From Acinetobacter genomosp. 15BJ (GTDB taxonomy: Bacteria > Pseudomonadota > Gammaproteobacteria > Pseudomonadales > Moraxellaceae), in assembly GCF_000400715.1 (NCBI RefSeq), contig NZ_KE007347.1:877680-941679 (forward strand): a DNA stretch of 64,000 bases, in the 5' to 3' direction. A model generated the notes under the pieces. The model was not told the origin of the DNA. It was given only the letters and a program-made list of their open reading frames with translations, and ran no database searches. This document shows positions 27,996 through 37,885 of the stretch, piece by piece. The position numbers were made by a program, and so were the translations under genes. How positions within the stretch are numbered: position 1 is the stretch's first letter; every line of letters starts with the position of its first letter.

Positions 27996-28903
27996 CTTTA
28001 CATATTGAAATCGAAAATTGGCTTAAGTCTCAGTCTGATCTGCCCGCTGCAAACACATTGGATGAACTAAGAGCACAGGTAAATCAATCGATTATCCAAC
28101 AACAAGGTATTGAAACAGATTCATCTTATCAACACAGCTTTACGGTCATGACTGAGGATCAAGCGGAAATTGAAATTCGTGTTTATGTTCCCTATGCCTT
28201 AGAACATGTACAACAACGCCCAGCGATGGTATTTGCTCACGGCGGTGGATGGTGTCTTGGCAGCTTAGATGCGTGGGATCGGGCTTGTCGTTTACTGGCG
28301 GAATCGACAGCACAAGTTATATTTTCCGTCGACTATCGTTTAGCGCCAGAAGTTAAGTTCCCAATCCCATTGACCGATTTTTTTACGGCACTGTCTTATA
28401 TTCAAAAAAATGCATCGGTATTTGGTCTTGATAAAAACCGTATTGCAGTTGCTGGAGACAGTGCTGGAGCGAATATCGCAGCAGCGGCCTGTCTACTGGC
28501 AAAACAGCACCCTGAAATTAAAATTAGCCACCAACTGCTGTTCTACCCAGCATTAGATGCCAATATGAGTAACGCTTCTTATCAAACTTATGCACAGGGC
28601 TTTGGCTTAACGACGGCTACCATGGCTTATTGTTGGGATCAGTATCTAAATGCTGAGTATGACAAAGTAAATGAACTTGTCAGCCCTTTGCTCGCGCATT
28701 CATTACAAGACTTACCCGATGCCACGATTTTTGTATGTGAATACGATCCACTTCGACATGATGGTGAAAAGTATGCAGACAAATTACGGGCGGCTGGAGT
28801 CGAGGTAAAATTCCATTTGTTAGAGGGGATGATTCATGGTGCTATGCATATGTTAGCGATCACATCAGACGTGAACGCAATATACGCTAAAGCGGCTAGA
28901 TAA
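27992..28903 (+). CDS. Alpha/beta hydrolase of the HSL family (esterase)
   Basis: A 303-residue protein. The hormone-sensitive-lipase signature AHGGGWCLGSLDAW (oxyanion hole, about residues 78-91) and the nucleophile elbow AGDSAGANIAAA (Ser at about 155) are clear. The catalytic Asp is in FVCEYDPLRHDGEKYA and the His in LEGMIHGAMHM. Such enzymes cleave short-chain carboxylic esters in the cytoplasm. The start codon overlaps the stop of the upstream hydrolase (ATGA), which suggests a shared breakdown pathway: one enzyme opens an epoxide or halide, the other an ester. Confidence 0.9.
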   Translation: MTLHIEIENWLKSQSDLPAANTLDELRAQVNQSIIQQQGIETDSSYQHSFTVMTEDQAEIEIRVYVPYALEHVQQRPAMVFAHGGGWCLGSLDAWDRACRLLAESTAQVIFSVDYRLAPEVKFPIPLTDFFTALSYIQKNASVFGLDKNRIAVAGDSAGANIAAAACLLAKQHPEIKISHQLLFYPALDANMSNASYQTYAQGFGLTTATMAYCWDQYLNAEYDKVNELVSPLLAHSLQDLPDATIFVCEYDPLRHDGEKYADKLRAAGVEVKFHLLEGMIHGAMHMLAITSDVNAIYAKAAR

Positions 28904-29021
28904 CAGATCTTCGCTGTTCATTTCCCACTTTTTAAGTTTCTTAACGATGGTATTATCCAACAACATAAGTCTTACATTTTGTCAGCGTTGTTGGATACTT
29001 AACGTGAACTAAATAGGTTTG

Positions 29022-29453
29022 ATGATAATGACTAAAGCTATTGTACCCATGGATATTCCGCTTTTATTCCAAACGGCTTGGAATGAACATGATATGGTTG
29101 CCTTTGCATCGCTATTCTGTGAGGATGCAAGTTTTGTGAATCGCTTTGGTCACTATGTAAAAGGTGTAAAAGCAATTGTTGCCTTGCACAGCCCTATTCA
29201 TGAAACCATTTATCGCGATTCGACGCTTCAGAATGAAATCATAGAGCTGAGCCCAATCACAGATGATGTGGTCATTATGCATTTTTGGAGCAGATTAACC
29301 GCTGGCACTGCTCATCCAGCCGGCCCACATCAAGTGGATACATTGATTCTTGCCGTTCTCAGCAAACAGAATGGATCTTGGCTGATTCGTGCCTTAGAAA
29401 ATGTGACCCTCACCAACCCAAGAACTGGGCAAGCAATCTTAAGAGATGACTAA
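29022..29453 (+). CDS. SnoaL-like/DUF4440 (SgcJ/EcaC family) protein
   Basis: About 143 residues from the ATG at 29022. The NTF2-like cone fold is suggested by FQTAWNEHDMVAFASLFCEDASFVNRFGHYVKG at the start and by the end VDTLILAVLSKQNGSWLIRALENVTL. Members of the SgcJ/EcaC group bind or isomerise small ligands; the activity is mostly unknown. It lies 118 bp after the esterase gene on the same strand, so it may be part of the same cluster or have its own promoter. Confidence 0.8.
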   Translation: MIMTKAIVPMDIPLLFQTAWNEHDMVAFASLFCEDASFVNRFGHYVKGVKAIVALHSPIHETIYRDSTLQNEIIELSPITDDVVIMHFWSRLTAGTAHPAGPHQVDTLILAVLSKQNGSWLIRALENVTLTNPRTGQAILRDD

Positions 29454-29503
29454 AATTTAGAGACTACTTCGTTTCCATCATTACATTCTTGTGCACTAAA
29501 CCA

Positions 29504-31477
29504 TCATTGTGGCAAGGGATGCTGTTTCGCATGTAATTTTAAAATTCGTCTTAACTCCAAAATCGCTTCTGGTTTTTCCTGAATCGAGTGCCCACCTTGA
29601 ATTATTTTTTCAGATAAAGCCCCCTCTAAATGCGAGCTGGTATATGGCACGATACCATCTGTCATTTTATTGGGATCTTCGCTTTGGGTGATATTACCAA
29701 TGATTGAATGGTATGCTAAGCCTTTGATTGGTTGAAGATCCTGACTCATTTTCATAAATTTAGACTGATAGCTTAAATCACTTGGTCCGTTTTCAATGAT
29801 GCCTGAGGAAAGGTTATTTTTCATTTGCTGTAAGTCAATTTTCTTTTCTTTGACCGTAACCTCGGCTGCAGTTAAAAACTTGCTGGGTAAATGAATAACT
29901 TTGCGTAATGCGAGTGTAAACCAGCGATCTGCATAGGCAGTACCTTTATGCGGTGTTGCAATAAAAATAACACGGTTAATTTGATCAATTGGACGGAAGA
30001 TAAAGCGCTTACTGACGGCGGGTGAGAAAATAAAGTCATGGGCTTTTTCATTATTAATGGCTTCAACAGCCTGCGGACGGATATCAGCCTGCCCCATAAT
30101 CAAGCGACTAATAATACCCCCCATACTATGTCCAATCAGTACAGCGTCAGACATTGCAGCATCTTTAGGATCATGCATTGAAAATGCCTGTTTCAACAAG
30201 GCATAAATCTGGGCGCGGCTTTCTAAAATCGGCATGTTGGTAGAGTAGAAAACCTGCCAAACCTGATATTGCTTACGTAAGTTATCATCCCCTAAAATAT
30301 CATTAGTCAAAGTAATCCACGCTTCGGGGCTGCTTGCTAAACCATGGATAAAGATAATGATTTTCTTATTCGGTTGATACGGCTCCAACATGAATAAATG
30401 TGGCATGCTCAACTGTTCTTTACGATCGATCAAGCTCTTGTAGCCTGTACCACCTAAGTTATTTTCAGCCAACCAAAGACCATATGGTGCTGAATAATTG
30501 GCTGTTAATAAATAATTCCCATCCGCGACCTGAACCTCATCATGGCGAAAAGGATCTATCAGCTTGATTTCTAAAGCCGCATTTCGAAGTAAATCTTCAA
30601 CTTGGGTCTGTTTTAATGGTTGTGCTACAGCAGTAACAGATAAATATCTAGCTGTATGAATATATGGATTTTCCTGAGCAGCATAAAAGGTTTCTGGATC
30701 ATAAACATAATCTGAGTTGAAAGGCTGCTTATTCTTTGCAACCAACACAAATTCAGAACCAAAGCCATCTCGACGATTGACACTGTAAAATCCAGAAAAA
30801 TGCATATTGTAGCTCGACTGCAGTAATTGAATATCTGTCGTTGCTAATTCTGGATAATCATCGAAATTGAAAGAGTAACGATGCTGATTAATGAGCAATT
30901 GTTTTGGAAACTGAGTAAATTGATAGCGTAAATAAGCCGTCGTAATCAATCGTGAAAGTGCCACATTATAAAAAAGCCGAACCTGCGTTTGCCTCTGATC
31001 AAAAATACGCTGTTGAGGTGTATGTTGCGTTTCAAATAAATAGGCATAGCTAAAACGGATACTTTGATCAAGTAAAGTCAGTACTTGATCTAAACACTGA
31101 TTTTGTTTCGTTGAATGCTGTCTTTCCAACAACGATACATGACATTTTTTTTCTTCACTTAACCGTAGAGCCTGAGCCAAATACACTTCACTGGCTGCAG
31201 CATAACGCTGTTCATTATTGTCAGTTAATTTTTTTTCTATAGCCTGTACACATCTATCGGGCTGATTGATACATTCATTGGCTGGAATACCAGTAAGAAG
31301 CAAGGTATTTTGTGAAGCATCGCTTAATTGAGGTCTCGTTAAGATGCTTTGAGTTTTATCGGTTAAGGATGCGCTTAAACTTCGTTGTTGAAGTTTGACG
31401 AGCTGACAGGCAGATAAGCTGTAAAAGAGACAAAGCAAAACAATGCCCTTTATTAGCGTTTTTCTATTGATTACCAT
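29504..31477 (-). CDS. Lipase-like alpha/beta hydrolase lipoprotein
   Basis: A protein of about 657 residues from the ATG at 31477, which is preceded by GAGG; ATG 31492 would add five codons. A lipoprotein signal peptide ends in YSLSAC, with Cys as the lipid-bearing residue. The C-terminal half is an alpha/beta hydrolase: KKIIIFIHGLASSPEAW (oxyanion), AVLIGHSMGGIISRL (nucleophile Ser) and a late His in IIQGGHSIQEKPEA. The N-terminal half (about residues 30-330) has no family I recognise. It should sit at the periplasmic face of a membrane and cleave lipid or ester bonds. It stands alone. Confidence 0.83.
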   Translation of the reverse strand: MVINRKTLIKGIVLLCLFYSLSACQLVKLQQRSLSASLTDKTQSILTRPQLSDASQNTLLLTGIPANECINQPDRCVQAIEKKLTDNNEQRYAAASEVYLAQALRLSEEKKCHVSLLERQHSTKQNQCLDQVLTLLDQSIRFSYAYLFETQHTPQQRIFDQRQTQVRLFYNVALSRLITTAYLRYQFTQFPKQLLINQHRYSFNFDDYPELATTDIQLLQSSYNMHFSGFYSVNRRDGFGSEFVLVAKNKQPFNSDYVYDPETFYAAQENPYIHTARYLSVTAVAQPLKQTQVEDLLRNAALEIKLIDPFRHDEVQVADGNYLLTANYSAPYGLWLAENNLGGTGYKSLIDRKEQLSMPHLFMLEPYQPNKKIIIFIHGLASSPEAWITLTNDILGDDNLRKQYQVWQVFYSTNMPILESRAQIYALLKQAFSMHDPKDAAMSDAVLIGHSMGGIISRLIMGQADIRPQAVEAINNEKAHDFIFSPAVSKRFIFRPIDQINRVIFIATPHKGTAYADRWFTLALRKVIHLPSKFLTAAEVTVKEKKIDLQQMKNNLSSGIIENGPSDLSYQSKFMKMSQDLQPIKGLAYHSIIGNITQSEDPNKMTDGIVPYTSSHLEGALSEKIIQGGHSIQEKPEAILELRRILKLHAKQHPLPQ

Positions 31478-31542
31478 GCGATACAACCTCATACATCACT
31501 CTTCAACAACAAAGCACTGAATATATATCTAACTCTGTCCGT

Positions 31543-32253
31543 TTATGTTTCAGGCTGAACAAAACGATGATGGGCTGCAAGATAGGCCAAATAAAGCACA
31601 GGAATGATAAAGAAAGCGACACTCCAAAAATCGAGGTAAACATAAAGAATCGCTCCCAAAAACGCACCGACAATAAAACCGACAACGATGCTTAAGCTTT
31701 GTAATAATTTCCGTTTATTTTCAGGATTGGTCTGTCTCATATAATTCGAAATATCGATCCCTAACTGGGTGGTATTTCCTGTCATCATTGTACTTGGACT
31801 AATGTGTTTAATTAGAGTTTTACTTGATGTGTTTCGAATTGCCAAGGCAATTAAACCCAAACCACCTGTAAGTGCGACTGTAAGGCTATTTGCATTGTTG
31901 AACGGCTCGAAATAAAGTCCAGACAGCATAAAGCCTGTTAAAAAAATGGCTTCACCAAGAAATAGGTAACTCAGCGTCTTACTCTTTTGAGTACTACGAT
32001 CGATACAATATTTGGTGATCGCCACTGTCACAATGAACAATGGAATCGCAGCAAGTTTGATCCAGATACCAGACCCACCACTCACCCATGCTGCCCCAGC
32101 CAGTACCAAGTTTCCTGTTACATGTGCAGTGAAAAAGCCGAACAGTGCGATAAAACCAATGGTATCAATTGCACCACCAACGACAGTGAGTAACACAGGA
32201 TCTCGACAACTGTCCCATAAGCTTAAGGGCTGTTTTTTTATAATCTCATCCAT
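31543..32253 (-). CDS. YoaK-like (DUF1275) membrane protein
   Basis: A 236-residue inner-membrane protein with about six hydrophobic helices. DTIGFIALFGFFTAHVTGNLVLAG is the DUF1275 hallmark, a 'D-x-xG-(Y/F)' start followed by a helix ending in 'THxTGN'-like sequence; here the middle reads TAHVTGNLV, and SPSTMMTGNTTQLG repeats it in the second half. The two-fold internal repeat suggests a transporter-like fold. Function unknown. The next gene on the same strand, a XapX protein, lies 35 bp upstream. Confidence 0.85.
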   Translation of the reverse strand: MDEIIKKQPLSLWDSCRDPVLLTVVGGAIDTIGFIALFGFFTAHVTGNLVLAGAAWVSGGSGIWIKLAAIPLFIVTVAITKYCIDRSTQKSKTLSYLFLGEAIFLTGFMLSGLYFEPFNNANSLTVALTGGLGLIALAIRNTSSKTLIKHISPSTMMTGNTTQLGIDISNYMRQTNPENKRKLLQSLSIVVGFIVGAFLGAILYVYLDFWSVAFFIIPVLYLAYLAAHHRFVQPET

Positions 32254-32293
32254 CTTCTAATTCCTAAAAAACAAGCCTATATTCGGCTAAATT

Positions 32294-32458
32294 TCAACTG
32301 ATCAAATTTCTTAGCGCAGGAAGTAATTGTTCACCGATGACCATTCCTAACAGGCCACACAATGCCACTAATGGTGGTGCTGGTGAATTAACACTCAACA
32401 AGTAATATATGACACCGACCAAAAGCCCAGCAGCTAAAGAGATCAAATACATTTTCAT
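32294..32458 (-). CDS. XapX (DUF1427) family small membrane protein
   Basis: A 54-residue protein too short for most gene finders' cut-offs: two membrane helices, MKMYLISLAAGLLVGVIYYL and VALCGLLGMVIGEQLL, joined by SVNSPAPP. The SPAPP linker and 'GLLGM-x-xGE' are typical of XapX proteins. Family function is unknown. It lies between the amidohydrolase gene (upstream) and the DUF1275 gene (downstream), all leftward, and is likely co-transcribed with them. Confidence 0.85.
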   Translation of the reverse strand: MKMYLISLAAGLLVGVIYYLLSVNSPAPPLVALCGLLGMVIGEQLLPALRNLIS

Positions 32459-32514
32459 CGTGCTTTTCCCTAGATTTCACTTAAAATAAAGTGAAATCTA
32501 TCTGCGCTTCCAAG

Positions 32515-34389
32515 TTAAAAAGCGAAACAAGAGCAGCCCAATGCACCCCAAAAAGACTTTTTGTCTTTGTCATTAATGGGCACATCCAGTATCCATGCAT
32601 GGCTATGCCCATGCATACCACAGCTACTAGAACACGCACACGCTGCCGAGCTACTTTGTAACGGTGATAACGAAGGTGCATTGCGATTTTCTGACTGTCG
32701 CCATTGCCCACCGAAACGTTTAACTGGTGACCAATCTGGTGATGCCGGTGGAATCGATGGATCTTGATCCTTAAACTCTGCACCTGCATAGACAATTTTG
32801 CCATTCATCACCGTCAAAACAGACTCAATCCATTGAATTTCATCATCTTCCACAGCAAAGTAGTCATCTGAAAGCACAATCAGATCAGCAAGCTCACCAG
32901 AACTTAACGCACCTTTGTGCTGATGTTCTCCAGAGAACCAAGCAGAACCTTTGGTCCAGAGCTTTAACGCTGTTTTTCTGTCTAATAGATTTTGTTCATC
33001 ATAAAGTGGTAAACCACCGACTGTTTTGCCTGTACTTAACCAACTTAAGCAGACCCATGGGTTATATGAAGCAACACGTGTGGCGTCAGTACCTGCACCA
33101 ACAGGCACGCCTAACTCCAGCATTTTTTTCACAGGTGGAGTTGATTTTGCAGCGTCCAAACCATAGCGCTGAACAAAGATTTCACCTTGATAAGCCATAC
33201 GATGTTGAATCGCGATACCACCACCTAAAGCACCAATCCGTTCTATATTTCTATCTGAAACAGTTTCAGCATGATCGATAATGAAACGTGTCGCAAAAGG
33301 CTGCCTACCATTGACGCGCTCGAAAACATTCAATAAGCGATTGATACTTTCATCATAGGTGGCATGTATGCGAAATGGCCATTTCTTTTCAGCCAGTAAC
33401 TCAACAATGCTTTCTAGTTCAGCTTCCATCTTTTCAGGTAAGTCTGGTCGTGGTTCATAGAAATTTTCAAAGTCTCCTGCTGACCATGTCAGGTTTTCCC
33501 CTGCGCCATTTACCTTCAGTAATTCATCGCCATCACCGGGGAATGTCATCTCCGTCCATTTTTTATAATCATCAAGTTCTTCTCCTGCTTTTTGCGCAAA
33601 TAAGTTATAAGCAATCCGAACTGTCATTTGATCATTATTATGCAGAGACTGAATCACCTCATAATCATCAGGATAATTTTGGCCACCACCACCTGCATCA
33701 ATTGCGGAGGTAATACCTAAACGATTTAGTTCACGCATAAAATGACGTGTAGAATTGACCTGGTCTTCAAGCGGCAGTTTTGGTGCCTTTCCTAAAGTAG
33801 AATAGAGGATCATTGCAGATGGTGTCGCGAGAAGTAGTCCTGTCGGCTCACCCCTCTCATTTCTCTCAATCTTTCCACCTGGTGGGTCTGGCGTATCTTT
33901 ATTAAAGCCCAGCACATTAAGTGCAACACGATTCAACATAGCACTGGCATAAAGATGTAAGACAAATACGGGAGTATCTGGCGCTGCTCGATTCAACTCT
34001 TCCAATGTCGGCATTCTTTTTTCCACAAACTGAAATTCAGTCCAACCGCCCACGACTCTCACCCATTGTGGTGCTGGTGTATTCTCTGCTTGCTCTTTTA
34101 ACAGTCTCAATGCATCTGAAAGTGAAGGAACACCTTCCCAACGCAACTCCATGTTGTAGTTCAAACCACCTCTAATAATATGCAAGTGGCTATCATTTAA
34201 ACCAGGAATGACTCGACGACCATTTAAATCAATCACTTTGGTTGTACTGTTTGATAAGCGCATGATGTCATCATCACTGCCCGTTTTTACAACTTTTCCA
34301 TCAGCAATTGCAATTGCTTGCGCCTCTGAAGTCTGTTCATCAAGGGTGGTTATTTTGGCATTTCTTAAAATCAATTGAACGTCTGACAT
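32515..34389 (-). CDS. YtcJ-like amidohydrolase with a Cys/His-rich tail
   Basis: A 624-residue protein. N-terminal composite domain with GRRVIPGLNDSHLHI (two metal-binding His), then the TIM barrel: IHATYDESI (His), IIDHAETVSD (His) and VPVGAGTDATRVASYNPW (metal Asp), ending in GELADLIVLSDDYFAV. This is the amidohydrolase_3/YtcJ group, which hydrolyses unknown amides. The last 45 residues are not part of that fold: ACACSSSCGMHGHSHAW and GCSCFAF give six Cys and three His, a likely extra metal-binding tail. An isochorismatase-family hydrolase gene lies 78 bp upstream on the same strand, and both may act on one amide-containing compound. Confidence 0.85.
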   Translation of the reverse strand: MSDVQLILRNAKITTLDEQTSEAQAIAIADGKVVKTGSDDDIMRLSNSTTKVIDLNGRRVIPGLNDSHLHIIRGGLNYNMELRWEGVPSLSDALRLLKEQAENTPAPQWVRVVGGWTEFQFVEKRMPTLEELNRAAPDTPVFVLHLYASAMLNRVALNVLGFNKDTPDPPGGKIERNERGEPTGLLLATPSAMILYSTLGKAPKLPLEDQVNSTRHFMRELNRLGITSAIDAGGGGQNYPDDYEVIQSLHNNDQMTVRIAYNLFAQKAGEELDDYKKWTEMTFPGDGDELLKVNGAGENLTWSAGDFENFYEPRPDLPEKMEAELESIVELLAEKKWPFRIHATYDESINRLLNVFERVNGRQPFATRFIIDHAETVSDRNIERIGALGGGIAIQHRMAYQGEIFVQRYGLDAAKSTPPVKKMLELGVPVGAGTDATRVASYNPWVCLSWLSTGKTVGGLPLYDEQNLLDRKTALKLWTKGSAWFSGEHQHKGALSSGELADLIVLSDDYFAVEDDEIQWIESVLTVMNGKIVYAGAEFKDQDPSIPPASPDWSPVKRFGGQWRQSENRNAPSLSPLQSSSAACACSSSCGMHGHSHAWILDVPINDKDKKSFWGALGCSCFAF

Positions 34390-34467
34390 CAGTCATTCCC
34401 TCCGAACCTAGCCTTATTATTTTCAGTTTTAGGTGGTGGAGGCATATCATGCCTCCACCATTTTTAA

Positions 34468-35154
34468 TTATTTCGCTGCAATCGGTGCCAATACTTCATG
34501 GGGTGAAGTGGTACGTTCCGCTGCTTTATGTACCATGGTATATGCATAGTCGACACCCATCCCATAGGCACCTGAATGTTCCCGAACAATATCCATCACT
34601 GCGTTATAAGTATCACGTTTTGCCCAATCACGTTGCCATTCAAGTAAAACTTGTTGCCATGTCACTGGAATGACACCCGCTTGGATCATTCGTTGCATTG
34701 CATAATCATGTGCTTCTTTGCTAGTACCACCTGAAGCATCTGCAACCATGTAAATTTCATAACCGCCTTCCAGCATCGCACTTAAAGCAAATGAGTTATT
34801 ACATACCTCTGTCCATAAGCCTGAAACAATTACTTTTTTGCGTTTATTATTTGCTAAGGCATCACGCACTTTCTGATCATCCCAAGAGTTCATTGAAGTA
34901 CGTTCTAATAATGGTGCTTGAGGAAATACATCTAACAGTTCTGGATAGGTATGACCTGAAAAGCTTTCTGTTTCAACGGTTGTAATGATGCATGGAATAT
35001 CAAAAACTTTAGCAGCTTTTGCTAAACCGACTGTATTGTTTTTAAGTACTTGACGATCAATCGACTGTACCCCGAATGCCATTTGTGGCTGATGATCAAT
35101 AAAAATAATTTGGCAGTTTTGTGCAGTCAATAGTTCTAAATTTGAATGGCTCAT
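34468..35154 (-). CDS. Isochorismatase-family hydrolase, YcaC-like
   Basis: A 228-residue cytoplasmic enzyme. IIFIDHQPQMAFGV carries the catalytic Asp, and VIVSGLWTEVCNNSFAL the nucleophilic Cys after a cis-peptide-like turn. The layout resembles YcaC and related cysteine hydrolases, which are often octameric and act on unknown amides. The usual active-site Lys is not evident in LLERTSMNSWDD, a caution for assigning an exact reaction. It precedes the amidohydrolase gene on the same strand. Confidence 0.85.
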   Translation of the reverse strand: MSHSNLELLTAQNCQIIFIDHQPQMAFGVQSIDRQVLKNNTVGLAKAAKVFDIPCIITTVETESFSGHTYPELLDVFPQAPLLERTSMNSWDDQKVRDALANNKRKKVIVSGLWTEVCNNSFALSAMLEGGYEIYMVADASGGTSKEAHDYAMQRMIQAGVIPVTWQQVLLEWQRDWAKRDTYNAVMDIVREHSGAYGMGVDYAYTMVHKAAERTTSPHEVLAPIAAK

Positions 35155-35336
35155 ATTGAATTTCCTTGTTTATCGATGTTTTCTGAACACAGGATTAATA
35201 TTGCAAATTAAGAAAAAGAACACAGCAGTATTATTAAGACGAATTGTTCTATTTATAAAACAAAAATATTGAATTTACGTGATATTTCATACTTATTGAA
35301 ACACTGATAAAGATTATTTCTGTATGGCATTAAAGA

Positions 35337-35368
35337 AAAAGACCAGCTAATAACTTAACTGGTCTTTT
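35337..35368 (-). terminator. Terminator after the leftward TonB receptor gene
   Basis: AAAAGACCAG pairs exactly with CTGGTCTTTT over a 12-base loop, about 60 bp past the receptor stop. The T-run is on both sides, so it works in either direction. Confidence 0.8.
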
Positions 35369-35430
35369 CAAAATATTCTTTTATCTTTTATCTTTTATAG
35401 ATAAAGAGAATGTCTATATTTTTAAGTAAG

Positions 35431-37629
35431 TTAGAAATTTACAGTCCATGACAATTGTGCCGTGCGAGGTGTGCCAAGGAATAAATAATCATCGCCGAAG
35501 AAACTCCCTGCATCTCGCCAGTATTTTTTATTAAATAGGTTATCTACATTTAATCTCAAGGTATTGTCATAACCATAAGCACGGAAATTATAAGCTGTAC
35601 CCACATTAAATACCGTATAGCCCGACACTTTTACAGTACCTGTTTTCTCTGCATATTTACTGCCGCTGTACTGCATACCGGCCAACAAGCGCAACCCGTC
35701 GACTTGTGGGAGTTGATAAGATAGATAACTCGCGAAACGAACTGTTGGTACATTCTGGGTTTGATGCCCTTGGTATTCAGCAACAGCTAGGTCTTTTAAA
35801 CGTGAACGAGTAAGTGCCAAGCTCGATGTCATATCGAGATTTCGACCCAGCCGCCCCTGTACACCGAGTTCCAGACCGATATTATGTTGTTGACCTTCGC
35901 TAACATAGTAATTGTCTGCGTTGGTATATTGATTATCCTGTTTTAAATCAAACAGAGCCGCCGTAAAAAGTACATCTTGCCATTGCTGCTTAATCCCCAA
36001 TTCATACTGTGTTGAATGTACAGGCGCTAAAGTTGCAAAAGCATTGCCCGTAATCCCTTTATCTGGGTTGCCTGTAGCAAACCATGGTGCTTGTCCACCA
36101 TCACTTAAACCTTTGGCATAGGAAGCATATACATGAGTACGTTGCCAAGGCTGATACATCACTGCAAACTGCGGCAAAAAGCGATTAAAATTAGTGTCTC
36201 TGATTTTGTTCCCTTCTGCATCATAAGCATCTTCATTTAAATGCAAAAGCTTTCCGCCCGCCAAAACTGACCAATTGTTATTAAAATCAATCTGATCTAA
36301 TACATTCAAGGCTGTTTGCTGACTATTTAATGATTTGTAATGCTGGCCTAGCTTCTTGTCACTCGGTGTATATTGAATAGGATCAGTATAAATATTTCCC
36401 GTACCCACTAACTCATTAATCGCATCATATTGTGCATGGCGCTTATAGCTTTGTGATAACTCTAAGTTGAGTTTGTGTTGCCATGACCCTGTGTCGAACT
36501 TACCGTTTAATCCAGCTTTAAATTGATTGGTTAGATAGCTGTCATCAGGGCTGCGAAACTCATAAATATCATAGTTGCCATTTTGATCAAAGCTATTTCC
36601 TAGACCCGTTGTTTGGCATATTTCACTATAGCATCCCCAAGCAAATGCTGAATAATCATCAACCACCACTCGACTTTGTGACGCTGCAAGATTTGCTTTC
36701 CAGTCATCATTTATTTGGTAAGTATACTTTAAACCCGTATTCAGACTCTCATTAATAACAGGTTTACCCCAGCTTTGATGCCCCAATAAACGATTCCACT
36801 CAACATCTGTAGGTACTGTTTTGCCATCAAGCAATTGATAACCCGGTACTGATCGTTGACGTTGGCGTTGTGATTCGAGATCAAATTCGATTTTTGAGCG
36901 ATCTGAAATTTTCCAGTCCAATGCGACAGAACCAAACCAACGTTGTCCATTGGCATGCTCGACATAGGGATGAATTTCTTCTTTGGCAAGATTGACTCGA
37001 TAGCCAAATTGCTGATCTGCACCGAGCAGACCACCTAAGTCCGCGGCTACACGATTACCGCCATGACTATCTGTTTCCACGGTGACCGAACGAATATCTT
37101 TGGGACGTTTGGTCACATAGTTAACCACACCAGCAGGCGTAGACATCCCACTTTGAATAGCACTAATACCTTTTAGAATTTCAACCTGTTCTTTATTCTC
37201 AAGTGCAACATTTTGCTCACCTCGTAGCAAGTTACCATTCAATAAGTAACTCGATCCTAAATTTAAAGCAAAGCCACGCATGACAAAATTGGGGTAATAA
37301 CCAATTGGCGCATAACCATCACCAACAGCTGCATCATTTTTAACAACATCTGATAGTGTTTTTGCATGTTGATCTGCAATCCGTGCAGCGGTTACTGTGC
37401 TGATAGAAGCTGGAATTTCAGCAAGATTTTGTTGAGTAAAACCCGATAAATTAACAGTCGGTTGATAATAGGAACCCCCTGCTGTTTGGGCTTTTATTGT
37501 GATGGGTGCTAATCGCGGTGTATCACCTTCAGTTTCAGCATAGGCTGATATGGAACTTAGCCCAAGACATGAAAAAGAACCAACCGCCAATAATGCTTTT
37601 TGTAAACGAGAAAATGGATACGTTTTCAC
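35431..37629 (-). CDS. TonB-dependent siderophore receptor
   Basis: A 732-residue outer-membrane protein. Signal peptide about residues 1-31 (LGLSSISAYA|ETEG). There is no STN domain: the TonB-box region (LAPITIKAQ) leads straight to the plug (EIPASISTVTAARIADQH; STPAGVVNYVTKRP). The barrel ends RTAQLSWTVNF, with the final Phe needed for outer-membrane insertion. The plug and barrel resemble hydroxamate/ferrichrome-type receptors, but the ligand is not certain. Its promoter region is shared with the divergent receptor at 37886. Confidence 0.9.
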   Translation of the reverse strand: MKTYPFSRLQKALLAVGSFSCLGLSSISAYAETEGDTPRLAPITIKAQTAGGSYYQPTVNLSGFTQQNLAEIPASISTVTAARIADQHAKTLSDVVKNDAAVGDGYAPIGYYPNFVMRGFALNLGSSYLLNGNLLRGEQNVALENKEQVEILKGISAIQSGMSTPAGVVNYVTKRPKDIRSVTVETDSHGGNRVAADLGGLLGADQQFGYRVNLAKEEIHPYVEHANGQRWFGSVALDWKISDRSKIEFDLESQRQRQRSVPGYQLLDGKTVPTDVEWNRLLGHQSWGKPVINESLNTGLKYTYQINDDWKANLAASQSRVVVDDYSAFAWGCYSEICQTTGLGNSFDQNGNYDIYEFRSPDDSYLTNQFKAGLNGKFDTGSWQHKLNLELSQSYKRHAQYDAINELVGTGNIYTDPIQYTPSDKKLGQHYKSLNSQQTALNVLDQIDFNNNWSVLAGGKLLHLNEDAYDAEGNKIRDTNFNRFLPQFAVMYQPWQRTHVYASYAKGLSDGGQAPWFATGNPDKGITGNAFATLAPVHSTQYELGIKQQWQDVLFTAALFDLKQDNQYTNADNYYVSEGQQHNIGLELGVQGRLGRNLDMTSSLALTRSRLKDLAVAEYQGHQTQNVPTVRFASYLSYQLPQVDGLRLLAGMQYSGSKYAEKTGTVKVSGYTVFNVGTAYNFRAYGYDNTLRLNVDNLFNKKYWRDAGSFFGDDYLFLGTPRTAQLSWTVNF

Positions 37630-37817
37630 AGTCGTTGTCTAACCCCAAAAGATAATCTTACAGCATGAATTTTACGGGCTTGAGTATTCACAATTTTCCC
37701 AAATTGAACAAGCATGTTATGCAACATATCTCACTTTTTTAGAAAATTTTTCGATACAAAATCAATGAAAGAAATAAGTGTTGCTTGAGTTCAGTATAAG
37801 CTTGCACATTTTTAATA

Positions 37818-37836
37818 TAGAATCATTCTCAATTAC
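37818..37836. promoter_or_regulatory. Fur-like box between divergent TonB receptor genes
   Basis: TAGAATCATTCTCAATTAC partly matches the Fur consensus, notably AATCATTCTCA. It is 50 bp before the rightward receptor start and could serve both genes. The match is imperfect. Confidence 0.45.
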
Positions 37837-37885
37837 AATTCCGTCAATTTAAAAGTAATCTCAGGGTAAAATCAAAGGAAATAAG

